A stretch of DNA of 64,000 nucleotides from Linepithema humile (GCF_040581485.1 NC_090135.1:1653001-1717000); one strand, 5' to 3'; positions 1 through 11,459 are shown, numbered from the stretch's first letter. Made by a program: numbers and translations. The notes: a model not told the origin generated them from the letters alone.

Positions 1-73
1 CGATATCACCCACGTGCCGGTTCCCGGCATCCGATTCCGGGACGTTATCTTTTCTTATCAAACTCATGTCCAT
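1..73 (-). CDS. Gag-like ORF1 protein, N-terminal fragment (cut by window edge)
   Basis: Reading the minus strand from an ATG at 71-73 gives about 24 codons beginning MDMSL, followed by a VPESD motif. The same motifs open the ORF1 of the SART-like element at 38997, with the same spacing. A second in-frame ATG lies at 65-67. The ORF1 of this clade encodes an RNA-binding Gag-like protein with C-terminal CCHC zinc knuckles; that part is outside the window. Upstream the sequence turns AT-rich and non-coding as in the other copy, which supports this start. Whether the rest of the ORF is intact cannot be known here. Confidence 0.6.
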   Translation of the reverse strand, partial: MDMSLIRKDNVPESDAGNRHVGDI

Positions 74-1873
74 GAAAATTTGCTTGGTTTGTTTACAAGA
101 GTGACCTTCTCTTGTGAGACACACTGTATAATTAATTAATTAATCAATTAATTAGTGCTAATAGATCCGTGGGTGCCCCAATCCATTGATCTAAATGGAA
201 TCCACAAGATCTAAGTTCAGGTTATAATCAAAATAATCATAATAGACTATGTCCAACCACAGATGAAACACTGTTGTTATTGAGTTCATTAATTGTTCAA
301 ACTAACTTATTTGTGTACAACATTATTTCTATATATATACACTGTATGCGCGTACAAATATAAGAGTTATTTCATTAATAATTTCTTTGTTTCAGATTAG
401 CCAGATAACCACAAGCAGTAATAAGGTAAGTTATATAATAGTCAATTAAAATATATGTATTATTGCATCAGAACTATCAAAATCAAATATCAATATATCA
501 GATTCACAAATTTAGCAGTTATTATTAGTTTCATTTTATAATTGTTCCAATTCATTTAACTGTTCATGTCTATGTAATACTATTTCTCCATAATGCACTT
601 ATACACGTTATACAAATCAAAGGCCATTTTATAAAATAAAACAGATTCTATATTTCAGATCAGCCCATCCTCACAAGAAAGCGGTAATTACAATCCCACC
701 ATAAACAATCTTCTCATTAAAAATTGTAATACTAATAGAAAGCACCTCTTGGTACTATTCCTATGTAAAATGCACTATGTACATATTATGCAAAGTATAC
801 AAGTCAATTCAGTAATTTCAATAATTCAGTAATTGTTTCTACTTTTCAGATTAACCAGAAACCACAAAAGCGTTAATCCAGTAGTTTATATCATTAGTCA
901 AGATCTATGTATTGTTGTATCCATAAGCTAGCACAAGATATATCAAGTCAATATGGGTAAAGCACCATTGTTATTAATTCATTATTCAATTGCTCCATCA
1001 TTGTTCAATTGTTTCATTTTACTTACTTTGTCATGTTCATATCAGAAAACCATTAAAGAACACTTAATAATCAGCCAGTGAACCTCCACGCACAATATCA
1101 AATATCAAAATACACATACCGGTATAGATGACTCACTTATTATTTATTCAGTATTCTTACAATCCCAAATAACCAATATCCAGATCAGAATAGTCATTCG
1201 AATATAATAAGCCCTTATTGTAATTTTATTCTATCAGTAACTAATAGTAACCTTAATAATAATTAAGTACTCATTTACTTGCTTAAATAAACAAAATATT
1301 CACTACTTAATCACTTACTTATTTAATAACTTATTGTAAATTTAACTACTACTTTATTTTAGATCTATTTTAAATTTTTATTAGTATCAGTGTTTCGATT
1401 CACTTAGTTACTATTCTATCGTTTACATATAACTCAAAGATTCTAAGATTAAGGTTTAAGTCCTGTCAATATATTATTACTATCATTAGGTTCTAATACT
1501 TAGTTATTTCGGATTTTAAGTTTAGGTTTCCCTTCACAGCAATCACATAACACAAACACTTACTTTACATGTTCTATATACCATCCAGGATTTATATATC
1601 CATTTACGTAAACCTGAAAACCTCCGTACGTTGCATAGGAAGAACTCCTTATGATTACATAGCCAAATTTCAGTTTTCCCATTTAATCCTGGCTGCAAGG
1701 AGTAACATAACCAATATCCCTTCACCTATGATTAAAGGGTGCCTTCTATAAACGTTGCATAGAGATTACTCTCTATGATCCGCAACATCCATAACTTTTG
1801 AAGAATTCTGCAAACATATATATAATAAGTCACAGTCAACAAAGTCAGTATATCCGTTAAACAAATCACACTA
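74..1873 (-). other. AT-rich leader (5' UTR) of the left SART-like copy, proximal part
   Basis: No convincing coding sequence. Related short segments of the form CAGATYARCC...CACAAR recur near 394, 657 and 848, suggesting old degenerate repeats. A block at 1585-1620 (ATCCATTTACGTAAACC) resembles 40370-40395 in the other copy's leader (ATCCATTTAACGTAAATCC). Interpretation as a leader rests on its position upstream of ORF1 and on these matches. Confidence 0.45.
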
Positions 1874-1885
1874 CCCAGATAACAA
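1874..1885 (+). repeat. Left terminal inverted repeat of the CACTA-like element
   Basis: CCCAGATAACAA, the exact inverse of 11460-11471, preceded by TA at 1872-1873. Confidence 0.8.
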
Positions 1886-1959
1886 AATGCAGGCATAATG
1901 ATCTCACGATGCGCGCACGTGTGCGGATTATCCTCACGGACGTGAGTTCATGGCACTAG

Positions 1960-2116
1960 ACAGATGCGTCCTCATTTGAGACTCATATCGTTCGCACACC
2001 CTCACGCGTATGGACGATATGAGTCTCAAATGCGAGACATCTATAATGCGCATTTGAGACTTATATCGCCTGTACGCATGAAGGTGGCATGCGTGCGACC
2101 AATATGAGTTTCAATT
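1960..2116. repeat. Left subterminal repeats of the CACTA-like element
   Basis: The motif CATTTGAGACTCATATCG at 1974-1991 recurs inverted (CGATATGAGTCTCAAATG at 2015-2032), again near 2051-2068 with one change, and once more as AATATGAGTTTCAAT near 2101-2115. Such clustered motifs are the usual binding sites for the element's own proteins in CACTA transposons; that role is inferred. Confidence 0.6.
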
Positions 2117-2122
2117 AATAAT

Positions 2123-2212
2123 GTTTTCGATTTGTTGACTCGACCCAAACCCTGACTGTAAAGTGTAGAACTTTTAGAGTCAGGGTTTGGGTCGAGTTAA
2201 CAAATCGAAAAC
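2123..2212. repeat. 35-bp near-perfect inverted repeat (hairpin)
   Basis: Arms 2123-2157 and 2178-2212 are inverse copies with one mismatch, separated by 20 bases. The arms contain the palindromic core CGACCCAAACCCTGACT / AGTCAGGGTTTGGGTCG. It lies inside the left end of the CACTA-like element. It may be part of the transposon or a small foldback insert. Confidence 0.8.
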
Positions 2213-2296
2213 GCTATAAAGTGATGAATGAGTGAACACACACATTATATTTTTTACATTATATATATATATATAGGCGTATTGCCTAAAGGATTG

Positions 2297-3225
2297 TGTT
2301 CGACTTGGTTGAAATATTGAGACCAATTTCTTAGAAAAATATAATTTATTTTTCCTCGTCAGAGAAGTAGAGTAAAAGTACAAGTTTTTGTTTGATTTGA
2401 TTAAGTGCGCCAGAGGCGCTTTCTCGGCAAGAGTGTAAGGCCGAGAATCAAAAGAAAAATTGACGGGCGCGGTAAGAAATTACCGGCCGCGTCTTAGTGT
2501 GTTGAACGGGTCCTAAAAAGGACGGTTCAATTGAGTTAGCTCGTTGCAGCTCCTTTCCCGGCGTCGGTGGAACTCCGTTCGGGAAGTGGTCTTCCGTCTG
2601 ACAACTGCTCTCTGAGCAGGCTCTGAGCGGTGAAGTCTGTACTGCGATGGATCGAGTCTCTGATGTGCTGGTGGTAGCAACCGTCTCGGCTCTCGGAATT
2701 GCGGATTGCTCCGTGTACCGAGGAGAGAGAGGTCTCCGAATTCGGATGTCGCCTTGAGTGAGCGTGTCCCTTGGTGGTCGAGTCAACCGGACGCAGAACT
2801 CTAGTGGAATTAATTTCCACACTAGAGACTGAGGAGGTGACGGCGAAAGTGGAGTATCCGCGGGCCGCTTGGTTGAAATGTGCGGCCGATGCTGGGACTC
2901 TGTTTTCTTTTTACGCGCCTTGCGAGGCAGCGTGAGGAAAACGGCGAGACTATGTGTCTCTGGTTAGCTTCTGCCGAGGCAGAGTACGACTCAGTTCAAG
3001 GGCCCTGGAGAGAGCTCGCCTTGAAGCGAGTGAGTGAGGAAAGATCTGCGGAGCAGCTCTTTTATATCTCGTCGATCGAAGCTTGATCGCGAGAAGGCTC
3101 TTCACCGCCTGCGCAACCTGGCGGTGGGTCCGCAAGCTTGTAACTGGTAGAAGGCCTGCGGCGCGTAGCGGCGCCGCGGTGTATTATACCGCGTCAGTGC
3201 AGCGGTGTGGCGGTGAGCCGCCACA
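2297..3225 (-). mobile_element. Probable solo LTR or promoter-bearing retroelement remnant
   Basis: A GC-rich block about 0.93 kb long inside an AT-rich transposon. On the minus strand it begins TGTGGCGGCTC and can be ended at ACA, giving TG...CA termini. A TATA box (TATAAA, plus positions 3061-3066) sits about 160 bases from that end, as in a U3 region. No coding ORF fits. I could not find a clear target duplication, and the left boundary is uncertain (an alternative is 2276), so the LTR call is an inference from the TATA box and ends. Confidence 0.4.
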
Positions 3226-3782
3226 ATATATATAATGTAATTTTTTATTTTAATATTAATGAGACATGTCCTACCAAAAAATATTCATAAATAAGCGAGA
3301 TTTGAAACATTTTGTAGTAATATTAAGTTTGTACTGTGTGTAATTCCAGTTTTTTGAGTGTTTATTTATACGTAAAAAATTGTAATTGTAATAAAACTGT
3401 ACAAATATGTGTACAAATATGTATATTAAAAAGCCTAAAAAGCCTCAAATTATTTAGAATTATATGTAATTATACATAATTTCAGATAAGTAAATCCATT
3501 ATACATATATAATGATGATTTATAATCATGTTTAATTCTAAATAATTTCGAGCGCTTAAGCCTTATAATGTAGTATTGCTATTTAATATAGTGAGATAAT
3601 AGCCTTAAAATATCATATACAGATATATATGTAGAAAATGGTATTCCAAGTCTCATTAAATTTTATATGAATTTTCTTGTAGATATTTCTTTCACCCAGA
3701 CTATGAAAAATATCAAATAAAAGGAAACAATATGTTTATTTCAATTTTCTGTTTATTGTATTATTATAGAACTTTGTTAAAT
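3226..3782. other. AT-rich stretch, nothing recognised
   Basis: Between the LTR-like block and the stop codon of the spliced gene on the minus strand. It would hold the 3' end and poly(A) site of that gene. I see no repeat or RNA gene. Confidence 0.4.
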
Positions 3783-4083
3783 TTAAAATGTTTTTTGACC
3801 GTCAGTCTCATATTCAGAATCTACGTCAGCTTCGGATGAATTAACGGATTCACCTATATCTTCATCAGATTCTTGAACATTTTGAACTGCATTTTTTTTA
3901 ATTTTATTCCGATATCTTTGTTTTACGGATCTTAAAACTTCTTGCAGTTCTGTTTTAAGTTCTGCTTTGTTCACCGGTCCTGGGAACAGCGGACATTTTT
4001 TAGCTGCAGCTAAAAAAAGAAAATAATGTATAGCTACACTTATGCTTAGCTCCTAAATTCAGCCTGTTGAAATATAAATACAG

Positions 4084-4091
<8 letters not shown>

Positions 4092-4144
<53 letters not shown>
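4092..4144. repeat. (TA)n microsatellite
   Basis: About 25 uninterrupted TA units in the intron between the last two exons of the DUF4806-type gene. It makes spurious repetitive isoleucine-tyrosine frames on both strands. Confidence 0.95.
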
Positions 4145-4148
<4 letters not shown>

Positions 4149-5734
4149 TCTTACCATGTATGATATTGACGATTTTTGTGTCGCCAAACTTTTCTGCGCC
4201 CGCACCACCCGGCCATGTAAACTTGTTTATCAATTCATCCTGCATGATTTCTGTCATACAAGTGTATAGGAACTCCCGCAGTTTTGTGCCGCCTATTCCC
4301 CGCAAGTGATGATACTAAAATGAAATCCAAACATATTATATTATTTTTCGGAACTATATACGTAATATTAAATTAACTGATAAAAAAATCTAATAAGCTT
4401 TTATAAATATATTCGTTACAAATAAATATTTCTTTTATAGTCCTCACTTATTTCCGTATTTGATAAATACATATATAATTAAAACAGATTTTGAAAATAT
4501 GTTGATAATTTACAAATTATTAATTTAGTCCATTCACAAAGAATTAAACATATTTCGAGAAATCGTAGAATAACTCTCATTGCGGAAAAAATTGTGTTGC
4601 CAATCCATGTTAAGATTGTTAGTTATTGTAAAGTTATTTATACATTTAAATTATACATATTCACAACTGTTGCATTGTACATGTAACGGATTCAAAAAAT
4701 ACTGACCAGCTTCTTGCGCTCGCTTCTGTTGGCATCGCTTTCCATTTCTTTAAATTCTTCCACAGTCTTCAGTGGAAATTCTTGAAGCGGTTCGTACAGT
4801 GTTATTGACATGTACGTCATCTATACTGGAACACTTTTCGAGTATTTCTTCCATTTTCTTCATCATTTTTTCCTGACCTTCGATTAATAAATTATTTTTG
4901 GCTTCTAATATCCTGCGAAATATACACAAGTATATTAAAATATAATTTCTCAAAAAATTATCAGCTTCCACAGTTTAGGTGATTTTGAACTATTACTTTT
5001 TTTTATTAACGTTTTCTTTTAGATATTTGGCACGTATGCTTTTGTTTTTCTAATATGGGATTTTTACAATGAGATACAAGTAGATATAAAATAAAATGAA
5101 CATATATAAATCGTTATAAAATTTTATATTTTTTAGCAAATATTTTGTTTCGCAAAACTTGAGATTTGTCACAAAGTAAACCGAACGACTGATAGTTGGA
5201 AACAAGTTTTTTTAATTGCTTTCCACTCGAAAGGCTGACATTAAACCAAATATTTTAAAATAATACTCACTGTAATAGGTCAAGAATTTGTGTGCACTTG
5301 GACGTGCAACTCTCGTTATTTTCATTCCCAGCATGTTGTTGCCAACCTGTCCAAGAAACAGATGAAGCTGTCACATTTTTTGTTGGAGGACAATATATGG
5401 ATTTTGTCCTAACAGGCTTAGCAGGATAACTTGAAAATTCCTTCCTGAAGAAAAAAATATAAAAATCATAAATAACAATACGTATTACATATGTACGTAT
5501 TCTATATATTCGTTATATTTATTTCTTCTAAATTATGTATACATTACATGTTATTAAATAGAATGCTATTAAATTTGTTATTTAATTAGGGAAAAATTAA
5601 TTACCATATACATCTATACTTACACACGATCGCTAATAGATGCTGAATTAGTTATCGTTTTTTCCGACAGACTAGGAATATTTGTAATATTATCGTGCTG
5701 GGTATTCTTCAAGGTGTTCAAAATATTGTTTTTT

Positions 5735-5995
5735 TCCGATATGTCCTGAGTATTACCTTCCTCTGTCGTGTTCCGAGTATTAGCTTCCTCTGTCGTGTTC
5801 CGAGTATTAGTTTCCTCCGTCGTGTTTTAAGTATTACTTTCCTCCGTCGTGTTCCAAGTATTACTTTCCTCCGTCGTGTTCCAAGTATTAGTTTCTTCCA
5901 TCGTGTTCCAAATATTAATTTCCTCCGTCGTGCCCAGAGTATTAGTTTCTTCCGATGTGTTTTGCATATTCGTTTTTTCCGATGTCTTTCGAATA
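5735..5995 (-). repeat. 27-bp coding minisatellite
   Basis: About nine or ten diverged copies of a 27-bp unit encode a 9-residue repeat of the form NTTEESNTW within the first exon of the DUF4806-type gene. Copies keep the reading frame except one whose TGG codon has become TAA (5827-5829). Confidence 0.8.
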
Positions 5996-6516
5996 TTAGT
6001 ATTTTCCGACGGGATGAAAATACTATTTTTGTTCGAGGATGTATCAGTCGATTTTTCTTTTCCTTCCACGTCGTTCATTTCTTTCACCAGTCGTCGAAGT
6101 CGATCTATTTCTGTTTGCATGGTAGATTTGCTACCCAGACATTTTTTCTTGCGTTTTGGAGCTTCGTCCGACGATGATGTCAGTATTCGTTTTGGTGGCT
6201 TCACCAACCTGCCGCTGCTTGACATTTTTGCATATTTGTTCTTATCTTTTTTATTTTCTTCCTTATTCATACTTTCCATTTTTATCTACAAAATAAATAT
6301 TTGTAACTTTTATTAAAAAACAGAGATTACATTTAATTCTTATTTGCATATTAAAAATCGTTTATTTTTTTATTAAAACATTTAATATAAAAAATTTGTA
6401 TGTTATATATTAATTAAATGATAATAAAACACAAATTTTATTTGAATTATAGTTGCTTTACTTTTAAATCATTAGAAGAAGTAAATATTAATTTATTACA
6501 TGTATGTTATGGTACG

Positions 6517-8727
6517 TCACTGTTGCGGTAATACGAATGGTGTAATAAGGGATACGCATATCCATTCGTTTTGAAGGACGTGCTCTTCCTGGCCTTCTTG
6601 AGTGCTCCACTTTGGCATTTTATACATTTTGCCTTTAACATCTATTATATTAATTGCTTCGATTGCAGTTGATAAATTCGAGCAGTGATATACACCTGCA
6701 AAATTTGATGTCATACCAACATCATAGGCTATAACCTTTGTGCGAAATTTTTTTACAATCAGAATAGTATTTTCTTCAGTCTGTACAATATTCTCTATTA
6801 TGCAGATCTCTGCGTTTTCTAGCAGGCAGCAGTTGTCCCGCTCGGCAGAGGAAAATGTAATTTTTCCGACTTGAAGTTTATGAAATTGCCGGCAAAGTCG
6901 GGCAGGAATATGTTGCACGAGAGGACCCTCTGTGTGACTTTTCAAACCACGAATTCGAACAGCGTCATCGACCGGTTCAAGAATGTGGTCGTTGAGTTCA
7001 CATATTCTTTTATAGAATTGTTGCAATGCAAGATGCGGTTTGCGAATATATTTACGAAACTGACGCATATTATTTTCGTAACTGAAGGCACTAAAAGATT
7101 CCAGACTGCCCAATTGTTTCACGTCTTCTACTATGTGCAGAAGGCCGTGCACGTTATACGAAAGATAGTGTTCTCCGTACAAAGGTTCGCACATCTTAAC
7201 GTACGTTTCCACAGCTTCTTGGCAATACACGTAAGTATCGTCATTGATATTTTCGGAGCTAAGGAGGCGCATTACACAATGTAACAAAATGAAATGTTCA
7301 TAAAATTCTTCATCGAAAACACCTTGCAGCACAGCCGGAGCAGTATAAAGCAAAAATTGCCTATATTCAGTCGCTTTAAAATGATGCAACATGGATAGTT
7401 TATTTGGACGGCGATTAAATTCTGTAGGACAGTGCAATTGAAGTGTTATCATTCTGGAATCAAGAATATCCAGTTTCCTTTTATTTAATTTCAGACGTCC
7501 GTACTTTCCATGAATGTGTGTGTGTAACACCTTTTTAACATTTCCTATGTACACAAGATGCATGGGATCGAATGGAACTTGCTTGACGAGTTCTAATATT
7601 GGATCTAGTGGACTTGGGCCCTTATGGTGATCTTCATCAATCATGTTGTGGTACTCTTCATCCGTTCTTGGCGGATGACGAATTCCTGAGAAAACCATTG
7701 TTCCTCCAAAGACTGACGTTTCTTTGCTACGATGGCTTTCAATTTTGCATTTTGAGCATGCATTTGATGATGTATGTCCATAATGCTGTAATGCAAACGC
7801 CCTTGCGGGTGCATCAGCAATGAAACACCGAATATTCAATGCAAGCCGTCGATTACGGACTAGGATTCCACCTTCTTTCCTTATATCCAGAATCTCTTGT
7901 ACAAAGTGCTCAAAGAAAGCAAATGCATTGGAAGGTTTTTCTTTTCCCTTGAATACACCCGCTATCACAGGCTTTTTGTCGATTGAATTAAAAATACGAT
8001 ATTGAATAGGCCAAAATTGTGTTGTTCCGCTGTTATGGATTTGAGCACCGTCAGTGCTGAAATCGATTTCAACCGTTTTTGGCAATCTATGGACAAGAAA
8101 ACTTTCCAATTTTCTTATAAGCGTATATTTTAACCCCAAATAAAGGTATTCTCCTGCTAGTTGTTGAACGTGCCTAGTAGCAACAATGGTTGGAGTTTGT
8201 AACAATGTTCTCGTGTCCTTGGGTAGATATGCAAGGTTAAACGGGAACGTACATAATGTTTTCAGCAGTATATTTCCCTGATTATGTTTTAGATTTGCAC
8301 TTAAGAATGCATGTTTTAATGCCCTCTTTTTCAATTCGTCAATGTCTTCTGAAACATTGTCATTGTCATCTTCCGAGGAGTTCGATGCATTATTGTCTTC
8401 ATCCATATGATCGTTGTCTACTTCACTATTCTCACTGATACCTTCTTCTTCCTCTTCGTCATCTTCTTCTTCAATGTTTTCATTGTCCACTTGTGCTTCG
8501 GTGTTTCGGTGGTTTTGTTCCTCATTATTTAGAAAATCATCAGAGACAGGCGTAGGATGTAGTGTCGGAATTTCTACAGATTCATTCTCTGAATCATCGA
8601 AAGACGTTGAGCTCGAACCACGCGAATTCCGCGCTTCGGAATTTGTTGGGCGACTTGTCATTTCTAATAATCGCCTTCTCTTGTGCCTTACACTCAGGGT
8701 GAGAAAGGTCTTAAATTTTGTAGACAT
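6517..8727 (-). CDS. CACTA/EnSpm-like (tnp2-related) transposase, 736 aa
   Basis: One uninterrupted frame with an ATG at 8725-8727. The N-terminal about 130 residues are basic and then strongly acidic and low-complexity. The core contains LPKDTRTLLQTP, a first acidic motif STDGAQ followed by TQFWPIQYRI, then GVFKGKEKPSNAFAFFEHF, CFIADAPARAF with a CSKC cysteine pair, FDPMHLVYIGNVKKVL, and a helical region ending in NVHGLLHIVEDV and FSYENNMRQFRKYI. From memory this order matches the tnp2-like transposases of animal CACTA elements, nucleases that cut and rejoin the element ends in the nucleus. Length and openness suggest it could be complete. Which acidic residues are catalytic cannot be assigned securely by eye. 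It lies between the inverted repeats of the element, upstream of the DUF4806-type gene. Confidence 0.7.
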   Translation of the reverse strand: MSTKFKTFLTLSVRHKRRRLLEMTSRPTNSEARNSRGSSSTSFDDSENESVEIPTLHPTPVSDDFLNNEEQNHRNTEAQVDNENIEEEDDEEEEEGISENSEVDNDHMDEDNNASNSSEDDNDNVSEDIDELKKRALKHAFLSANLKHNQGNILLKTLCTFPFNLAYLPKDTRTLLQTPTIVATRHVQQLAGEYLYLGLKYTLIRKLESFLVHRLPKTVEIDFSTDGAQIHNSGTTQFWPIQYRIFNSIDKKPVIAGVFKGKEKPSNAFAFFEHFVQEILDIRKEGGILVRNRRLALNIRCFIADAPARAFALQHYGHTSSNACSKCKIESHRSKETSVFGGTMVFSGIRHPPRTDEEYHNMIDEDHHKGPSPLDPILELVKQVPFDPMHLVYIGNVKKVLHTHIHGKYGRLKLNKRKLDILDSRMITLQLHCPTEFNRRPNKLSMLHHFKATEYRQFLLYTAPAVLQGVFDEEFYEHFILLHCVMRLLSSENINDDTYVYCQEAVETYVKMCEPLYGEHYLSYNVHGLLHIVEDVKQLGSLESFSAFSYENNMRQFRKYIRKPHLALQQFYKRICELNDHILEPVDDAVRIRGLKSHTEGPLVQHIPARLCRQFHKLQVGKITFSSAERDNCCLLENAEICIIENIVQTEENTILIVKKFRTKVIAYDVGMTSNFAGVYHCSNLSTAIEAINIIDVKGKMYKMPKWSTQEGQEEHVLQNEWICVSLITPFVLPQQ

Positions 8728-10373
8728 TCTCGTCTGTTTCGTCTATTGTTGACAAGTATGGTCATGAAAGTAATATTGAGATTTAGTAGTGGTATGTAGT
8801 TTATTATAAGATCTTTAACAAATGAATCAATCAAGCGCATAGGCAAGCGAGAGGCATGCAGTCACTCGAAGTCAAAAAGTCAGTTTTTGCGGTGTACAAC
8901 TCTTTTCACTCAGAAGCATGCATGTGCAAGACAATTATATTTAGGTACTATTGCAAGACACTTGTAGATTTTAGTATTACTATGCTAGACATTTAAATTA
9001 GGTTTTACATTTTATAGATCTCAGAAAATTTTTTCTTTAACTGCCATAATACATTTATTTAATCATTCTAAATATAAGATAACTAAATATAAGGTACAAA
9101 GTACAAACTCGCAGTATTACAAAAAAAAACAAATTTAAATTCACAGCAACTGGCACACGACCTTTTCATTGTCGCATGTAAATGTATTAATTCGAGTAAA
9201 CATCTGTATAGCAATTTTTTAACCCTTTTAGATCCAATGTCCATTGAAATGGACAAACTTCAAAAAATTTATAAATAAAAATGATAAAATAAACAATGCA
9301 TGCTTTTATTAATTAGATTTAATTTTTCATTAAAAAATTCAGTTTTCTTAAGTCATTTAATTATTAGTAGATTAATTACAATATTTTTATCTGGGATTAG
9401 AGCAGATCTATGAATCTATAAATTTGATTTTAAAAAATTATTGCATTATCAACATTATGATTAATAATGAGAATTTTTTCTATATTAATTTATATAAATA
9501 ATAATAATAATAATTTTTAACATTTATTAACTGATGCAATATTTAAATCATTAGCTATAATACATGAAATGTATTACAATAAATTATTTATCGTAAAATA
9601 AATTGTAAAATAAAATGACAGTAATTGAAATATTTATATAACTATTGAAAAATTTACGAAGATTTGTTATCTTGTATAAATTGTTAAAATATCACAAATT
9701 CTCATTAAGATTTGATTCAACCATTAAGAATTATTTACCTCCAATTGTTATCCGGTTCGTCAGAATCTCTTAAGTTTTCGCGAATCTTTTGAACAAAATT
9801 CAGGAGAAAATGCAATCAATTTTGCCTGTAAAATTAAGAAATAATAACTATTATATCGTTTTATGTCTATTGATAAATTTCCTATGAAATAAATACTTGA
9901 CTATGAAGTTTTTTAATAATAACATTATCATGGCTGTATGGCATAACGATTGTTATTCATGCAACACGCAGTACAATAAATGTTATGTTTACATATATAT
10001 TTTTCTGCATTAACTTTCTTTCAATTTTTAATAAAAATTAAATAGCGTACGACGGTGGAATTAACAAAATAATTTGAGATGAAAGTTTTCTACGGAAAAA
10101 TGATCACGTGCTTTTAATTCGCCATGACAACTTTTTAAGGTTAGTCATTATCAGCTTTTTCGATCAAGAAATCACTGTTACAATTAAACCGTAACCGTGT
10201 TATTTTTCATACATATAATAAGGACTGTGTACTCACCTCCGGTTATAATTGTTTTCACAAATGCGTGTATATAAATTTCAAAAAAAATACTTGATCACAT
10301 TAGTCACAATATTAACCTCTTATGAACCACCCGAAGGAAAATGAACGGTGAAATGCGTAGCACGTCGAACTTT
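8728..10373. other. AT-rich upstream region of the CACTA-like element
   Basis: No coding frame of note. A possible minus-strand untranslated exon at about 9738-9828 is bounded by TTTTACAG and GGTAAATAA on that strand, but all frames contain stops. It could hold the transposase promoter; nothing decisive is visible. Confidence 0.35.
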
Positions 10374-10849
10374 GGTTGCGTTCCGTTTTGCGCATAGCAC
10401 GTATCGTTCGCATCGCTAATGCTTAGCACATTGGCTGCGTTTCGTTTCATTATACGCATGATACATTCTTTGAAACGGAACGATATTGAACGCATTAGAA
10501 GCGGAAAATCAAAATGGATTCCACAATAAATTGCGCTATCAATGTGACAATGTTTTTAATTGATGAAATGAGTGACAGTAATAGTAGTGAATCATTAATG
10601 ACTCTTCCATTATGACTTTTCCTATTTTGACACTTTTTACAATATCGCTATCAATCGCCATATGCAATTATGCAATCGCATGGAACGCATAAGCTGCTGC
10701 AACTCAAACTTGAGGTAGCTGATGCGTGTATTATGCGCTGCAGGTGGTGGGGATCTAGGGAATTCTAAGCGCTGTTCATGCGCGCATTGAGTGAAACGGA
10801 ACGTTTTTTATGTAATTCGTGCGCATAATGTGCGAAACGGAACGCAACC
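10374..10849. mobile_element. Nested 476-bp MITE-like element
   Basis: Inverted ends GGTTGCGTTCCGTTT (from 10374) and AAACGGAACGCAACC (to 10849), extended with a few mismatches, are flanked by TTT on both sides. A second pair of related motifs (GCGTTTCGTTTC near 10437 and GAAACGGAACG near 10792) lies inside. No coding capacity. It sits inside the CACTA-like element. The 3-base flank fits PIF/Harbinger-type insertion, but the superfamily is not proven. Confidence 0.6.
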
Positions 10850-11149
10850 TTTATCTGTGCGAATTGTGCCTTTGTCGCGTCGCATAGCGCAGGCGGGGGA
10901 AGCGACTGGCAAGCGCGATAGGAGGGGGGGGAGAGAGAGAGAGCAAGCGAGCAAGCAAGCAATGGTGTAAGAAAGAAAAATTCAAACGTAGAATTTTATC
11001 TCTTTTATATACGTACTGTTTGTTTCGTTTCTCTGTATATAAAAGTATTTCGTTAAGATTATCGAAAACTTAATATTTTAAGAGATATTTTAGATTTTAT
11101 AACAAAATATGTCAGATTAAAATATAAAATAACTTGGAAAGTATATCAT
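10850..11149. other. Unassigned transposon DNA
   Basis: GC-rich start with purine-rich GA repeats near 10921-10960, then AT-rich. No gene recognised. Confidence 0.35.
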
Positions 11150-11459
11150 GCCCTCTATCACGCGTGCTCCCATCACGTCGTGAGATCAATGTGATGGCGA
11201 TCTTACACACACAACATAACGATCACGCGTGAGGGCAATGTAAACCCTCCCGCAAATTACATATTTATTTATTATAATCATATATGACAGTACATTATGG
11301 TCTTTTATACTCACACATATACCCCCGTCACATGTGATTGTATAGTGCCATCTTTTACGCTTGCACATGTGCCCCCATCACATCGTGCGGGCGATATGAT
11401 GGTGTCTTTGCACGTACGGCGTGATAATCATGCGTGAGGGCAATATGAACCCTCACCAA
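11150..11459. repeat. Right subterminal repeats of the CACTA-like element
   Basis: Repeated short motifs around CATCACGTCGTG, GATCACGCGTGAGGGCAAT, CCCCCRTCACAT and GCGATATGATGG. The phrase GCGTGAGGGCAATRT occurs near 11226 and 11433. They mirror the GC-rich left subterminal block. Confidence 0.55.

Larger units (their letters stand above)
3783..6279 (-). pseudogene. Spliced DUF4806-type accessory gene of the CACTA-like element (disrupted)
   Basis: Five exons with good splice sites can be read on the minus strand: 6279-5624, 5444-5271, 4912-4707, 4314-4155 and 4009-3783. Phases join well at the last two junctions. The first exon encodes a basic, lysine-rich N-terminus and then a 9-residue repeat (NTTEESNTW type). 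Exons 3-5 give FPLKTVEEF, then RGIGGTKLREFL, then KFTW, which matches the layout of the DUF4806 domain often found in insect and cnidarian transposon-linked proteins. An acidic tail ends at 3783. Breaks seen: an in-frame TAA at 5827-5829 within the repeat, and a one-base frameshift near 4800-4815 in exon 3. It lies beside and in the same direction as the transposase, so it may be a TnpA-like partner; that role is inferred. Confidence 0.6.

Noticed and set aside
2448..2822. Minus-strand frames of 94 and 124 codons
   Set aside because: They lie in the LTR-like block downstream of its TATA box, have no recognisable domain, and two frames are equally open.
6517..8727. Reading the 736-aa protein as a host gene
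   Set aside because: It lies between exact inverted repeats with a TA duplication and has a transposase motif order.
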